DNA from: Glandiceps talaboti
Lineage: Eukaryota; Hemichordata; Enteropneusta; Spengelidae
Assembly (NCBI RefSeq): GCF_964340395.1
Contig: NC_135565.1
Span: 3,431,642 to 3,494,141, forward strand
Reading direction: 5' to 3'
DNA: 62,500 bases
Of this stretch, positions 1-31,008 are shown piece after piece (position 1 is the first letter of the stretch; the number at the start of each line of letters is the position of its first letter). The translations under genes were made by a program, and so were the position numbers. Under the pieces are notes generated by a model that was not told where the DNA came from, did no database searches, and saw nothing but the letters and a program-made list of their open reading frames with translations.

Positions 1-3000
1 AATGTACAACCCACTTACAACCAATATATCATGTAATGTACAACCCACTTATCACTTGAAATATCCCATACCTACAACCAATAGAAAATACATCATGTAA
101 TGTACAACCCACTTACAACCAATATATCATGTAATGTACAACCCACTTACAACCAATACATCATGTAATGTACAACCCACCTACAACCAATACATCATGT
201 AATGTACAACCCACCTACAACCAATATATCATGTAATGTACAACCCACCTACAACCAATACATCATGTAATGTACAACCCACTTATCACTTGAAATATCC
301 CATACCTACAACCAATAGAAAATACATCATGTAATGTACAACCCACTTATCACTTGAAATATCCCATACCTACAACCAATAGAAAATACATCATGTAATG
401 TACAACCCACTTATCACTTGAAATATCCCATACCTACAACCAATAGAAAATACATCATGTAATGTACAACCCACTTATCACTTGAAATATCCCATACCTA
501 CAATCAATACATAATACATCATGTAATGTACAACCCACTTACAACCAATACATCATGTAATCTACAACCCACTTACAACCAATACATCATGTAATGTACA
601 ACCCACTTACAACCAATACATCATGTAATGTACAACCCACTTACAACCAATACATCATGTAATGTACAACCCACCTACAACCAATATATCATGTAATGTA
701 CAACCCACTTACAACCAATATATCATGTAATGTACAACCCACTTACAACCAATACATCATGTAATGTACAACCCACTTACAACCAATATATCATGTAATG
801 TACAACCCACTTACAACCAATATATCATGTAATGTACAACCCACTTACAACCAATACATCATGTAATGTACAACCCACTTACAACCAATATATCATGTAA
901 TGTACAACCCACTTACAACCAATATATCATGTAATGTACAACCCACTTACAACCAATACATCATGTAATGTACAACCCACTTACAACCAATACATCATGT
1001 AATGTACAACCCACTTACAACCAATACATCATGTAATGTACAACCCACTTACAACCAATACATCATGTAATGTACAACCCACTTACAACCAATACATCAT
1101 GTAATGTACAACCCACTTACAACCAATATATCATGTAATGTACAACCCACTTACAACCAATACATCATGTAATGTACAACCCACTTACAACCAATACATC
1201 ATGTAATGTACAACCCACTTACAACCAATACATCATGTAATGTACAACCCACTTACAACCAATACATCATGTAATGTACAACCCACTTACAACCAATAGA
1301 AAATACATCATGTAATGTACAACCCACTTACAACCAATACATCATGTAATGTACAACCCACTTACAACCAATAGAAAATACATCATGTAATGTACAACCC
1401 ACCTACAACCAATACAACATGTAATGTACAACCCACTTACAACCAATAGAAAATACATCATGTAATGTACAACCCACCTACAACCAATAGAAAATACATC
1501 ATGTAATGTACAACCCACCTACAACCAATACATCATGTAATGTACAACCCACCTACAACCAATACATCATGTAATGTACAACCCACTTACAACCAATATA
1601 TCATGTAATGTACAACCCACCTACAACCAATACATCATGTAATGTACAACCCACTTACAACCAATATATCATGTAATGTACAACCCACCTACAACCAATA
1701 CATCATGTAATGTACAACCCACTTACAACCAATACATCATGTAATGTACAACCCACCTACAACCAATACATCATGTAATGTACAACCCACTTACAACCAA
1801 TATATCATGTAATGTACAACCCACCTACAACCAATACATCATGTAATGTACAACCCACTTACAACCAATACATAATACATCATGTAATGTACAACCCACC
1901 TACAACCAATACATCATGTAATGTACAACCCACTTACAACCAATATATCATGTAATGTACAACCCACTTACAACCAATATATCATGTAATGTACAACCCA
2001 CCTACAACCAATATATCATGTAATGTACAACCCACCTACAACCAATACATAATACATCATGTAATGTACAACCCACCTACAACCAATACATCATGTAATG
2101 TACAACCCACTTACAACCAATATATCATGTAATGTACAACCCACTTACAACCAATATATCATGTAATGTACAACCCACTTACAACCAATACATCATGTAA
2201 TGTACAACCCACTTACAACCAATATATCATGTAATGTACAACCCACTTACAACCAATATATCATGTAATGTACAACCCACCTACAACCAATACATCATGT
2301 AATGTACAACCCACTTACAACCAATATATCATGTAATGTACAACCCACTTACAACCAATATATCATGTAATGTACAACCCACCTACAACCAATACATCAT
2401 GTAATGTACAACCCACTTACAACCAATACATCATGTAATGTACAACCCACTTACAACCAATACATCATGTAATGTACAACCCACTTACAACCAATACATC
2501 ATGTAATGTACAACCCACTTACAACCAATATATCATGTAATGTACAACCCACTTACAACCAATACATCATGTAATGTACAACCCACCTACAACCAATACA
2601 TCATGTAATGTACAACCCACCTACAACCAATACATAATACATCATGTAATGTACAACCCACTTACAACCAATACATCATGTAATGTACAACCCACCTACA
2701 ACCAATACATAATACATCATGTAATGTACAACCCACTTACAACCAATACATCATGTAATGTACAACCCACTTACAACCAATACATCATGTAATGTACAAC
2801 CCACTTACAACCAATACATCATGTAATGTACAACCCACTTACAACCAATACATCATGTAATGTACAACCCACCTACAACCAATACATCATGTAATGTACA
2901 ACCCACTTACAACCAATACATCATGTAATGTACAACCCACTTACAACCAATACATCATGTAATGTACAACCCACCTACAACCAATACATAATACATCATG

Positions 3001-4203
3001 TAATGTACAACCCACTTACAACCAATATATCATGTAATGTACAACCCACTTACAACCAATACATCATGTAATGTACAACCCACCTACAACCAATACATAA
3101 TACATCATGTAATGTACAACCCACTTACAACCAATACATCATGTAATGTACAACCCACTTACAACCAATACATCATGTAATGTACAACCCACTTACAACC
3201 AATATATCATGTAATGTACAACCCACCTACAACCAATACATCATGTAATGTACAACCCACTTACAACCAATACATCATGTAATGTACAACCCACTTACAA
3301 CCAATACATCATGTAATGTACAACCCACTTACAACCAATATATCATGTAATGTACAACCCACCTACAACCAATACATCATGTAATGTACAACCCACTTAC
3401 AACCAATATATCATGTAATGTACAACCCACTTACAACCAATACATCATGTAATGTACAACCCACTTACAACCAATATATCATGTAATGTACAACCCACCT
3501 ACAACCAATACATAATACATCATGTAATGTACAACCCACTTACAACCAATATATCATGTAATGTACAACCCACTTACAACCAATACATCATGTAATGTAC
3601 AACCCACTTACAACCAATATATCATGTAATGTACAACCCACCTACAACCAATACATCATGTAATGTACAACCCACTTACAACCAATACATCATGTAATGT
3701 ACAACCCACCTACAACCAATACATCATGTAATGTACAACCCACTTACAACCAATACATCATGTAATGTACAACCCACTTACAACCAATATATCATGTAAT
3801 GTACAACCCACCTACAACCAATACATCATGTAATGTACAACCCACCTACAACCAATACATCATGTAATGTACAACCCACCTACAACCAATACATCATGTA
3901 ATGTACAACCCACTTACAACCAATATATCATGTAATGTACAACCCACTTACAACCAATACATCATGTAATGTACAACCCACTTACAACCAATATATCATG
4001 TAATGTACAACCCACTTACAACCAATATATCATGTAATGTACAACCCACTTACAACCAATATATCATGTAATGTACAACCCACTTACAACCAATACATCA
4101 TGTAATGTACAACCCACTTACAACCAATATATCATGTAATGTACAACCCACCTACAACCAATACAACATGTAATGTACAACCCACTTACAACCAATACAT
4201 CAT
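1..4203. repeat. 4.2 kb minisatellite, 34-bp unit, inside Apaf-1 intron
   Basis: About 110 near-perfect copies of a 34-bp unit containing ATGTAATGTACAACCCAC and ACAACCAATACATC. Two positions alternate between copies (CTTAC or CCTAC, ATACATC or ATATATC). Some units carry six-base insertions. A 64-bp variant with an extra TTATCACTTGAAATATCCC segment repeats at 281, 345, 409 and 473. The array continues beyond base 1 and stops about 35 bp from the donor of the WD40-4 exon. Confidence 0.98.
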
Positions 4204-4237
4204 TTGCCATATTAATGTGGATAATTGTTTCACATAC

Positions 4238-21593
<17,356 letters not shown>

Positions 21594-21639
21594 CTGAAAC
21601 AAAACATAGGAGGAAACAAATTAATACCAGTTGCCATAC

Positions 21640-21860
21640 TTACATACAAGCGTCCTACCTGTACCTACCAATAGTGCGCCCTCTATGCCAATTTACATAC
21701 AAGCGTCCTACCTGTACCTACCAATAGTGCACCCTCTATGCCAATTTACATACATGTGTCCTACCTGTACCTACCGGTAGTGCGCCCTCTATGCCAATTT
21801 ACATACAAGCCTCCTACCTGTACGTACCGGTAGTGCGCCCTCTATGCCAATTTAACATGC
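21640..21860. repeat. 53-bp minisatellite, four copies
   Basis: Units contain ACATACAAGCGTCCTACCTG and GTGCGCCCTCTATGCC. The array lies just upstream of the first Apaf-1 coding exon, inside its 5'UTR intron. Confidence 0.95.
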
Positions 21861-21949
21861 ATCAATTGACAGTGGCATGTCAAATTAATATTGGCTTTGA
21901 AGAGTGAAGGCGCATATAGAATTGCTATGTAGTAAGCAGTAATGGAACA

Positions 21950-22235
21950 GTGACATGAAAACCGTCAAAATCTCCTAACACACTGTGGATAAAGACTTCT
22001 TACTGTAATTGGTGGTTTTATCAAGTGAAAAACCATCAAAATCTCCTAACACACTGTGGACAAGACTTCTTACTGTAATTGGTGGTTTTATCAAGTGAAA
22101 ACCGTCAAAATCTCCTAACACACTGTGGATAAAGACTTCTTACTGTAATTGGTGGTTTTATCAAGTGAAAAACCATCAAAATCTCCTAACACACTGTGGA
22201 CAAGGCTTCTTACAGTAATTGGTGGTTTTATCATT
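21950..22235. repeat. 70-bp minisatellite, four copies
   Basis: Units contain TCAAAATCTCCTAACACACT and TTGGTGGTTTTATCAAGTG. Two sub-types alternate (ACCGTC...GGATAAAG and AACCATC...GGACAAG), that is, a 140-bp higher-order unit present twice. Confidence 0.94.
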
Positions 22236-22316
22236 TTTTCATATGTGAGTGTGGGGTTGTAAATTGTAATAGAATTGATTTCAATAAAAAATGTTAGATT
22301 TTGTGCTACATTTCAG

Positions 22317-22525
22317 ACAAAATGGAAAGTCCCTTTGTAAACAGCTACCACAAATTTGTTAATAAGTACAATAATGTATGGAATAGAAGGTTGTCCATGC
22401 TTGAGACACAACATACATTGTGTACAGGTTGTCGTCTACATACTCATAGAACTAATGAACAAAGAAAGAGAGTGTTCCTAAGATCAGGGTCAGAGGTCAT
22501 TGTAAGTGTAGTAGGACTGGGTTAG
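22317..22525 (+). CDS. Possible terminal exon of a small unknown gene
   Basis: A strong acceptor (TTTGTGCTACATTTCAG) is followed five bases later by ATG at 22322 and 67 codons ending at TAG 22525. An AATAAA lies at 22595. The predicted peptide is basic and non-repetitive, with FVNKYNNVWNRRLSMLETQ and a CTGCRLHTHRTN segment. I do not recognise it. A donor GTAAGT at 22502 falls in frame after exactly 60 codons, so the exon might instead splice on. It could begin upstream of the ATG if an earlier coding exon exists. The surroundings are repeats. Coding status rests only on splice, polyadenylation and composition signals. Confidence 0.4.
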
Positions 22526-24229
22526 GATGTTTCTTTGTAATGTAAAGAAGCTCTTTGAAAGTACATACATCATACATTGTATGTGCATCCATGAAATAAA
22601 ATTATTGTAAAACAAAACATGTACATGACATTTTCAATCATTAAATTATCAGGGATATACTGAACATAAGCTGTTATGTCTTTTAACGTACATCATAATG
22701 ATAATGTGATACACATATTTTTGCTTCGCAAGTTTTAAATTACAATCTTGAAGCATTTATGTCGAAAAATATATTCATGGTTCCAAAAATCAGCAGGACA
22801 GTAAAATATGAGTACAACAACTTTGGAATGGTAAATTAGAAAAGAATGTCATGTTTTTGAAGACCTTCAATGTGTGATCAACAGTCTTCGTAGGTGGCTC
22901 AATACTGCTAAATGTCCAGACATTCATTTCAAATATTTTACTTTCCTGTATTTATGTTCTGTACCATAACACATTCTCTGTCTGGTAAATCAAAGATTGA
23001 TTGATTATTACCTACAGTCATGTACTTACATATCATCCACTAATACTAGTACTTCACTAACAGGAAGCATACAAAGGTCACGACCTCTTAACCTTTTGAC
23101 CCTTTGACCCCTAGTATAATCAAATAGAAACCAAAAGCTAGACAGTCTGATAACACAACTGTGATGTTTACTCCATATGAGTACAGTAAACTGTTTGCAA
23201 ATTAGCTTCCCTATTTACTTCATTATTCAACATCTCTTAGACAGTTTGTGGCTATTTGAATGGGGAACAATGCAGAAGTACAAATGTGTAAGGTGGTCTG
23301 TAAGGCACAGACATTCGTACCATGCTATTAGTCAGCACCTGATATAGCTGATTCACTGTATCTTATTATAATCTATTTTATGTGTAAGCAAATTCTAATG
23401 TGTGAAATTGGATATGTATCACACCTACTAAATTCTCCTACCAAATTACTGATCAACACAGTACTACTTAGTCTGGATGCCAATGTGGTCTCTAACTAAA
23501 TCACGTCTGGTCAAAGTCTGTCCCTCAATCAGCACAAAAAGTTGTTCATCCAATCAGTGAACCCCAACTATTATAATGATGTAAACAGTGTACTATAAGT
23601 AGCATCCTGAGCTGACAAATATACCATATTTGGACATTACATAACTGCCCCAATAAACACTAACTTTATGAGGGTCTGTGTTATTGGTTAGAATTTTGTG
23701 ATTGATTAACAAAGACTGTGATGTTAATGACTGTGTGGGTGGCTGCGGATGAATTTTAAATGGCATCTCATGCATCTCAGGACTTTTAGAGTATTTAAAC
23801 GACTTCGACTATACTGTGAGTGGAGGTTTAAATCTTAACGATATCAAATAGGCCCTATACTAAGTAGTACGTACTGGACTGTCTGTAACTATATGAAAGT
23901 AACATATTTCATACCTACATGTACATGATTATATATGTTTGGCCGGATTGTTAAAAAGTCTATACAATCAACATCTCCACCTCTGAATTTCTCAAAATGG
24001 TGACATTTCTATGATGAGAAACAATGCTCTCTCGCTATCTCTTTCTATTTGCCTGGACCATACTCTATACATACCACTTAAAGGCCAAGGTGTCAATCCC
24101 AAGTTCTTGCCTTACTGTCATCTTATCAGTAGAGTCCTAAGGATTAGGACAAGATTTTCTATACCTCTACCAGACCTAAATTATAATATAATCCCTTCAA
24201 GTTCAAATGTAGTTTACAGGAATTAAAGC
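22526..24229. other. No clear gene
   Basis: AT-rich sequence. An open frame at 24011-24226 has varied composition but no acceptor in the right phase and no family I recognise. Confidence 0.4.
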
Positions 24230-24355
24230 TTTACCTTCAAAGCTAAATCAGTACTGATGTTTACAGGAAAGCTTTCTAAGCTAAATCAGCACTGACGTTT
24301 ACAGGAAAACTTTACCACCAAGCTAAATCAATACTGATGTTTACAGGAAAGTTAC
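24230..24355. repeat. About 52-bp repeat, three copies
   Basis: AGCTAAATCAGTACTGATG and TTTACAGGAAA recur three times with small indels. A decayed fourth copy lies near 24535. Confidence 0.8.
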
Positions 24356-24677
24356 CACAACTTGACAACTATTTCCATTCCCCCTTTCCCATTAGCTATT
24401 GATGTACACATTTATCTGGTAAATGTATTTTGTAAATTCGAAATTGTAATTACTATAAAAAAAATTGCAAATAGTAATACATTTTTATTATTATTATTTA
24501 CTGCCAAGTTACATTATAAATAATGAGTTCTGATGTTTACCACCAAGCTATATCAGTACTGACCTTTCAAGATGAGTAAAATGATTTTGCTAAATACTGG
24601 CAATTTAAATACAACTGCCCACAGTGACATCAGACATGACCAACAGAATCTGTTACAAACAGGGAAAGTAAACAACT

Positions 24678-24918
24678 GAATTAGATTAATAACACTTGGC
24701 ACAGCTAGCAGAGACTTGTATTACATTCCATCATTTGATAAGAACAGTTTTATGGCCACTACGTAATTAATAGTTCATTGTTCATAAACAAATTTCCAGT
24801 TCTCCTGGCATTTCATGTACACATAAAGAGGCCATAAAAATGTTCTTATCAAACCATGGTGTGTAATGCAAGTCTCTTCTGCTCTGACATGTTGAGCCAA
24901 GTGTTATTAATCCAATTC
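24678..24918. mobile_element. Foldback (palindromic) element, 241 bp
   Basis: The left arm, with GATTAATAACACTTGGC, AGAGACTTG, ATTAC and TTTGATAAGAACA, is mirrored by the right arm ending GCCAAGTGTTATTAATCC. Arms are about 90 bp with a loop of about 60 bp. No coding capacity. Confidence 0.8.
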
Positions 24919-25070
24919 ACAATTCTATACCTACTCATATCACATTGTTATTCTATATGGCAACTATAGTTGCATACTATGATAGCTCTCAAAGTATATG
25001 ACCTTATTTTTTTATTACAATTATTCCACACAACCCCACTGTTTCTATTCTAACATGTAACAAGCACTGT
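24919..25070. other. No gene seen
   Basis: Short AT-rich stretch between two repeats. Confidence 0.4.
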
Positions 25071-25285
25071 CTGTCAAGGTCCTACAAGTTAACTTTGCCA
25101 TTACATTTATTCTACACACCCCTATCGATTTTACTCTTACAAGTAATGTTTGTCATGGTCCTATAACTTAACTTTGCCATTACATTTATTCTACACACCC
25201 CTATCAATTTTACTCTTACAAGTAATGTTTGTCATGGTCCTATAACTTAACTTTGCCATTATATTTATTCTACATACCCCACTCA
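25071..25285. repeat. 79-bp repeat, about 2.7 copies
   Basis: TGTCATGGTCCTATAACTTA at 25151 and 25230, preceded by a diverged copy. Units also share TTTGCCATTACATTTATTC. Confidence 0.88.
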
Positions 25286-25289
25286 CTCA

Positions 25290-26830
25290 GTTTCTATTCT
25301 TGTAATCTGAAGTAGTATCTAGCCCTACAACACATGTACATGTAACAAGTTTATACATGTACCACAGTATATCACCATTACATCTTCTACTCTACACCGA
25401 CACCCACTCACTGTTTTTATTCTCACAAGTAATGTCTGACCCTACAAGTTTATTTATCATCATTACATTTATTCTACATGCCCCCTTGTTACTGACAATT
25501 ACATGTTGTCACAGCTAAATATAATTTCCATGTACACACTTTCTATTTTGATAGGTGATGTCAGCAACCTCATAACAACTATTCGAGGGTGACAAAACAA
25601 ACAATGAAATATCAGAATCCACACTGTACATGATATAACAAACAATAGACAAATTGTTTGGTATCCTTGATGTGTGAGATCATAGACTAAAATATGACTG
25701 ACAAGTGACATGAAGTCTGACCTTGTTATTCTGTGATTTGATTCTTTCCTGTCCTTTGAAACTGTAGTTATTAGTCAAATATATACATGCAAGCATACAT
25801 GTTGTCACTGTGACAGCACTGAGTTAGTAATTTTGCTTTTAGGGCTGAGTCGATCCCTGGTAACAGCACAAAGTCTGGTAAAACTGGCACTGTAACATCA
25901 ACAGGTCAACTCGGGTAGATTTTACCTATGTACGTGAATACTGCCTACGTAACAAAGACACTGGGAGTAGTTTGTTAGCTAGTCTAGTGTTATTGTTAAT
26001 GCTATCGTTCATCAAATCTTAGTATGATTTGATTCCATGTTGGCATGCAAAGTTCCAGACTATAAGTTAGCTTGATGAATTATGAATGTTTCTGGTACAA
26101 TAATATCAATTAATTGTATTTTAATACTGCAGAAACCATTAAACTTGTAATTCTTGCATGTGTCACTGCTTTGTTTAAAATAGCATGTAACTTGTAAGGT
26201 ACAAAGTATGGTTGGCATTAGAAAATACACATAAAGTGCTCAGTTTTTAAAGCATCATTCATCTGACCAACTTGTATGTAAAGTTAGAAAAGCTACCTGT
26301 GCAGTGTTTGATTTGTTGTATGTGTACATGCATACCCACTAGTCTAGATTCTATGTGTGGCTTTGAATTGCTTCTAAAGATCTTAAAATTCAAAATCATC
26401 ATGGGCTAGCCTCTAGACTAGGATTGTACCATCAAGTAGGTCAAAGAAAGGTAAACAGAAGTCTAACAGTAGTCAGTTTTTATGTGTAGTGTTTGTTTGT
26501 TTGTTGTTGTTAATTCATGTATTTATCTACTCATTTATCGGTTTATTTGTTTACTTGTATTTGTAAACAAAACTAACTGAGCCTGAGCTCCCTGTGATCA
26601 AATCTTTTCATTTGAAATAAACTATGATAGTTAATTTTTTGAGCTAAACATGTTTGAGATGAAACCAAAACTATGAAATGTTCAAAGCTAAAAAAAAAAT
26701 TCTCATTTTTTCTTCGACAAGGCTGTTGCAGACGTCATAAAAACTCCAAGGTCGTGCACCATTGACATTGTACAAAAACGTAAATAAACAATTTCCACGA
26801 ACGTATTTTTAAAAAATATGATAATTCGCC
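25290..26830. other. Intergenic or 5'UTR-intron sequence, no gene seen
   Basis: AT-rich. A GACGTCA (CRE-like) site is present near 26732. No coding exon recognised. Confidence 0.4.
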
Positions 26831-26838
26831 TACCGTTT

Positions 26839-26860
26839 ACTTACATGCGCCATCTTACTT
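26839..26860 (-). promoter_or_regulatory. Candidate YY1-like motif and 5'UTR donor for Apaf-1
   Basis: On the minus strand AAGATGGCGC runs directly into AT-GTAAGT, a consensus donor. This is what a YY1-type start-site motif and the end of a short noncoding first exon would look like. It lies about 5.2 kb upstream of the first Apaf-1 coding exon and 0.7 kb from the DPH4 start, so a head-to-head promoter is possible. Motif-level inference only. Confidence 0.25.
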
Positions 26861-27370
26861 TAATATTATTGTTATGAAATATAATCTTTTTGTGTATGTG
26901 TTTCATTAAAAAAAAAGTATAAAAACGACAGACTTGGGCTGTTTTAATGAACTGTCAGTGCCATTGAGTCATGTTATGATGATGTATACTCGACCGTCGA
27001 CTCACCTTATATTGTGACGATACATAAACTGTTGACAACTTACCTTACAGTTTACAGCTTTCTACTGGTGAAAACTTGACAGTACCATTGGACCTGAGTG
27101 TGCAAATTACACTATATACCAAGGAGGAAGTTTGTATATTATTGCTCAGAACCATAACACATTTCTTCATTTCTTTGAACTCGTCTGGCCTTCAAGAGGT
27201 CATTGACCATTTACTTCCTGTTGAGATGTCATGAGCAAATCGTTTGTTAACAAATATTGATTTTTCGTAAATCATTCATTCTTCTGTACCTTAAAGATAA
27301 AAAAACACACAAATACATAATTACACACAGCAGTAAAAAAAGAATTCCAGAAAAAATGAGTTTTGCATGA

Positions 27371-27403
27371 CCCGGAAGCTAAATACACAGTAAAAATGGC
27401 GGC
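27371..27403 (+). promoter_or_regulatory. DPH4 promoter elements: ETS and YY1-like
   Basis: CCCGGAAG (ETS-type) at 27371-27378 and ATGGCGGC (YY1-type) at 27396-27403 lie 130-160 bp before the DPH4 start codon. No TATA box is visible. This combination is common at TATA-less housekeeping promoters, in keeping with a diphthamide-pathway gene. Confidence 0.5.
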
Positions 27404-27534
27404 GTACATGAAACTAAAAACATGAGTTCGATTTGTTGAAGTATGGATGGATTACTATGTGTATAGGCGGCAGCGTTATATCGAGGTGACCATTGTCATG
27501 TGTCTAAGCTATAGATGATTGTAAAGTAAGGAAG

Positions 27535-27642
27535 ATGGCCACAAAATCGGAACCTGAGATCGATTTCTATACTATTTTGAACGCTAAAAGGTCTTCGTCG
27601 TACAATGAATTGAAACAGTGCTATCAGAAAATGATTCTGAAG
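27535..27642 (+). CDS. DNAJC24: DPH4 exon 1: start of J domain
   Basis: ATG in AAGATGG context. 36 codons encode DFYTILNA, helix I and helix II up to YQKMILK. Donor GTAGGT, phase 0. The start is supported by the J domain beginning about ten residues in, as in human. Confidence 0.94.
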
Positions 27643-30600
27643 GTAGGTAGACGAAATATTTAACTGAATGCCTCCCGTAAGGGAATCACTAATTATGCAA
27701 ATAACTCAATTAACTAAAACAACATGGTAACAGGCTTTATTTTGACAAGCGTGCTTTCTTAGGTAAATGTAAGTGCCAAATTATATGGAATTTGATGAGT
27801 GCATGATACGTTAATTACTGAATATCATTCATTATTTTTAAGAAACAGCCTAGTTACCTAAAATCATTAATTATGCAAATTGTTCATTACAACTGTTAGC
27901 TATATCAAATATTTTATAGGACATATCCGCTTTGTTATGGTTAATGTATGTAAATGATATTGAAATTCAAGTATGCATTCTTATGATATATCCTAATTAC
28001 CGAAAATCATTAATCATGCAAATTAGTTATTAACACTGTAATGGTACATCAAAAAACTTTATAGGGCGTATAAACTTTGTTATGTTTAATGTATGAAGTA
28101 AATTATATTGAAATTGAAGTATGCAGTCTTAAGATATAGCCTAATTACCGAAAATCATTAATTATGCAAATTATTCACTAAATCTTTAAAGTGAAATCAA
28201 CAACTTTTATAGGAGATATGCACTCTGTTATGTTTAACGTATGTACTAAATTGTATTGAAATTGAAGTATGCAGTCTTAACACTGATTCCATGATAAACC
28301 GTATTAACCCCCCAAAATAATCTTAAAAATCTAAGTAGTTATTGGAACTTTTTTATTAGTTTTAAAATGCCATTTAACAATTGAATTCTACAGAAAATGG
28401 TGTCAGGGGACCCAAACAGATCTCCAATTTTCTGTGAACAGTGTGTGTTTTAACCATATAGAAATATTGGCGTCAGCTACAAAATGTACGTTACAGATCG
28501 TTGTGGATTATATAATGCTAACAAGGCAATCTATATTAAATGATAAACAATGTATGCAATTTAAAGACAATACCAAGAGGTATGTATTTAATCCGAATTG
28601 GGAGGTAGGTTAGGCTGAAATTTTGGTAAACTTCATGACACAAGCCTACAAATCCGACGGATTTTGTGAAACCGAGAAATATTGTTATTTTCCAATCACC
28701 ACAGTAACGTACATACATGTATGAAGACGGCAGCATTAGTTGGTGATATATATATCGTCAGTACAATATACAAAGTTTACTGGAATCTATTACAACTGTA
28801 AGAATATGGCGCAATATTACATAATTTCGTTACAATCGTTTATTAACATATCTGATGCATTAAATGATCCGATCTAATACTGTCAATTTTCATTAACATT
28901 CAAGAATTGTAAACAAAAAGATCATCATCTGTTCATTATCCAGACACTGTCAGTACTTTGCAACTTACAAATAATAATCAATAACAGGAAAATCGTTCAT
29001 TTGCATTTGCATTTGTTTGCGAAAATAATTTGCTATTTTTTTCTGTTTGTTCATATGCAGGAACGATTGAATATATTGATAGGAATGACATTTTTCGAAC
29101 TCCTAAAGCAACGATTACGTTGTTTTTAAATAAAACATTCGAAAGCACAACGTAAAATTGAAGTGTATGGAGGGAACAATGCCGAAATCGTGGCAAAGAA
29201 CACAGTTAACGTATCTGATGGAAACAAAAGTTCCTGAATACTACTACACACAACGACGTCAATTAACCTACTCAGACATTGAAAAATAACTACAATGTAG
29301 CTAGATATACAGGTACCGGTAAGACAGTTAGTGTGGAGAATTGTCAAATACGTTAACAAAATTGTCAGACAAATGTGGAGCCGATTATATTTATTGAAAC
29401 ACATTTTTCTTAAATTATGTAAATAATTAAATTCACTAATATAAATTATGTCATGAATTACTATTTGATTCAACAGAAATACCTGCCAAATGTAAATCCC
29501 CCAGAAAGAAATACGCCAATCACGCAAGATACGTACATGTATAACGTTATCGTCAGATACATTAAATATCAAATACCTGTTATTTCGCTGTGCAGACTGA
29601 AAATTAAACGCAGTATGCAGACTGCATAACTATTTTCAAAGAAACCTGAAGTCATTCCTTGCATTGCATGTTTATAAGTTCATGCTAAGTGAAAAAAGGT
29701 ACCTACTTTCTGATTTGAAGAAATTATGCAGCAAAAACCACAACAAACAGCATCCCTGGATATTATATTATCAATGACCTGTCCCAGTAAGGATATTAGC
29801 ATATCAATAGTGACGTTGTTCAAAGGTCAAAGTGTAAAAACCGACAGGACTGCGCGACTACGTCAATATATCGATTTTTAGGGGGCTATTCAAATTGTGT
29901 TAATGTATGTGACATTAACATATCTGATGCCCAAATTTATTATTTAGCAATAAATACCAACTGTTATGTATATTTTCAGAATATCATGGCTGACGTCAAT
30001 AGCAGATGCCTAACTAACACAACTGATACATAAAAAACTCCGACATATAACGTGTAGAGTAAATTACCACGCTGAGAAACTTGTCATATCTGATGCAAGC
30101 AAAATTGACGAATGTACATAAAAAATGGATGATCTGACACATCTTGTTAAGTTTTTCAGATACTATGAAAATGGTTCTATTTCAAAGATGTATGATACAC
30201 TCGAAGTATCTTAGCATGGTGTTTATAAAACAATTGTATCTATATATTTTGTATCGATAAGTATCGAAGTGTTAACGTATCTGACTCATTTTGTAGACAT
30301 CATAATTAGTAAGAAAATCGTAATATAGACAATTGATGCTGGCTGTAAACTCTTGATAACAAAACTCCATAATGTACCAATGAAATTGACACCAAACACA
30401 GTTAACAATTAGATTGAAATTTATTCTGTTTTTATTCAACAACAAAAAAAACACAGTAAAAGACAAGTAAAAATGCTATTATTTATGATATTTTAGCATT
30501 TCCCCCAACAACTAACTTATGAGAATGGCAAAATATTTTTTTTGTTTTGATAATAGGACTATACAGAGAAAAAATAGTCACAAAAAATTGTATTTACATA

Positions 30601-30973
30601 AAGATATTTGTCTCCAACATGAAAAGACATGGATTTTATTAAAAAGTATGTTTTAGTGTGGAATCAGTGTTAAAATATAGCCGAATTACCAACAATCATT
30701 AATTATGTTAATTATTCATTAACACTGTAAGGTACATCAACTATCTTTATAGGACATACACATTGTTATGTTATTGTATGTACTGAATTGTATTGAAATT
30801 GAGTATGCAGTCATAAGATATAGCCTAATTACCATGAGTTGATTTCATTGATATGCAAATTTCCCTAACATGAACAGATCTCGCTCAAAAACTAATCAGG
30901 TCTAGCCATTACCCCAAACATTTGTACCAAATTTCATTATAATTGAACCAGCCATTTTTAAGAAAATGATGAC

Positions 30974-31008
<35 letters not shown>

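Noticed and set aside
24011-24226. 71-codon frame as the next exon of the 22317 gene
   Set aside because: No acceptor in the required phase, and the only AG upstream leads to an early stop.
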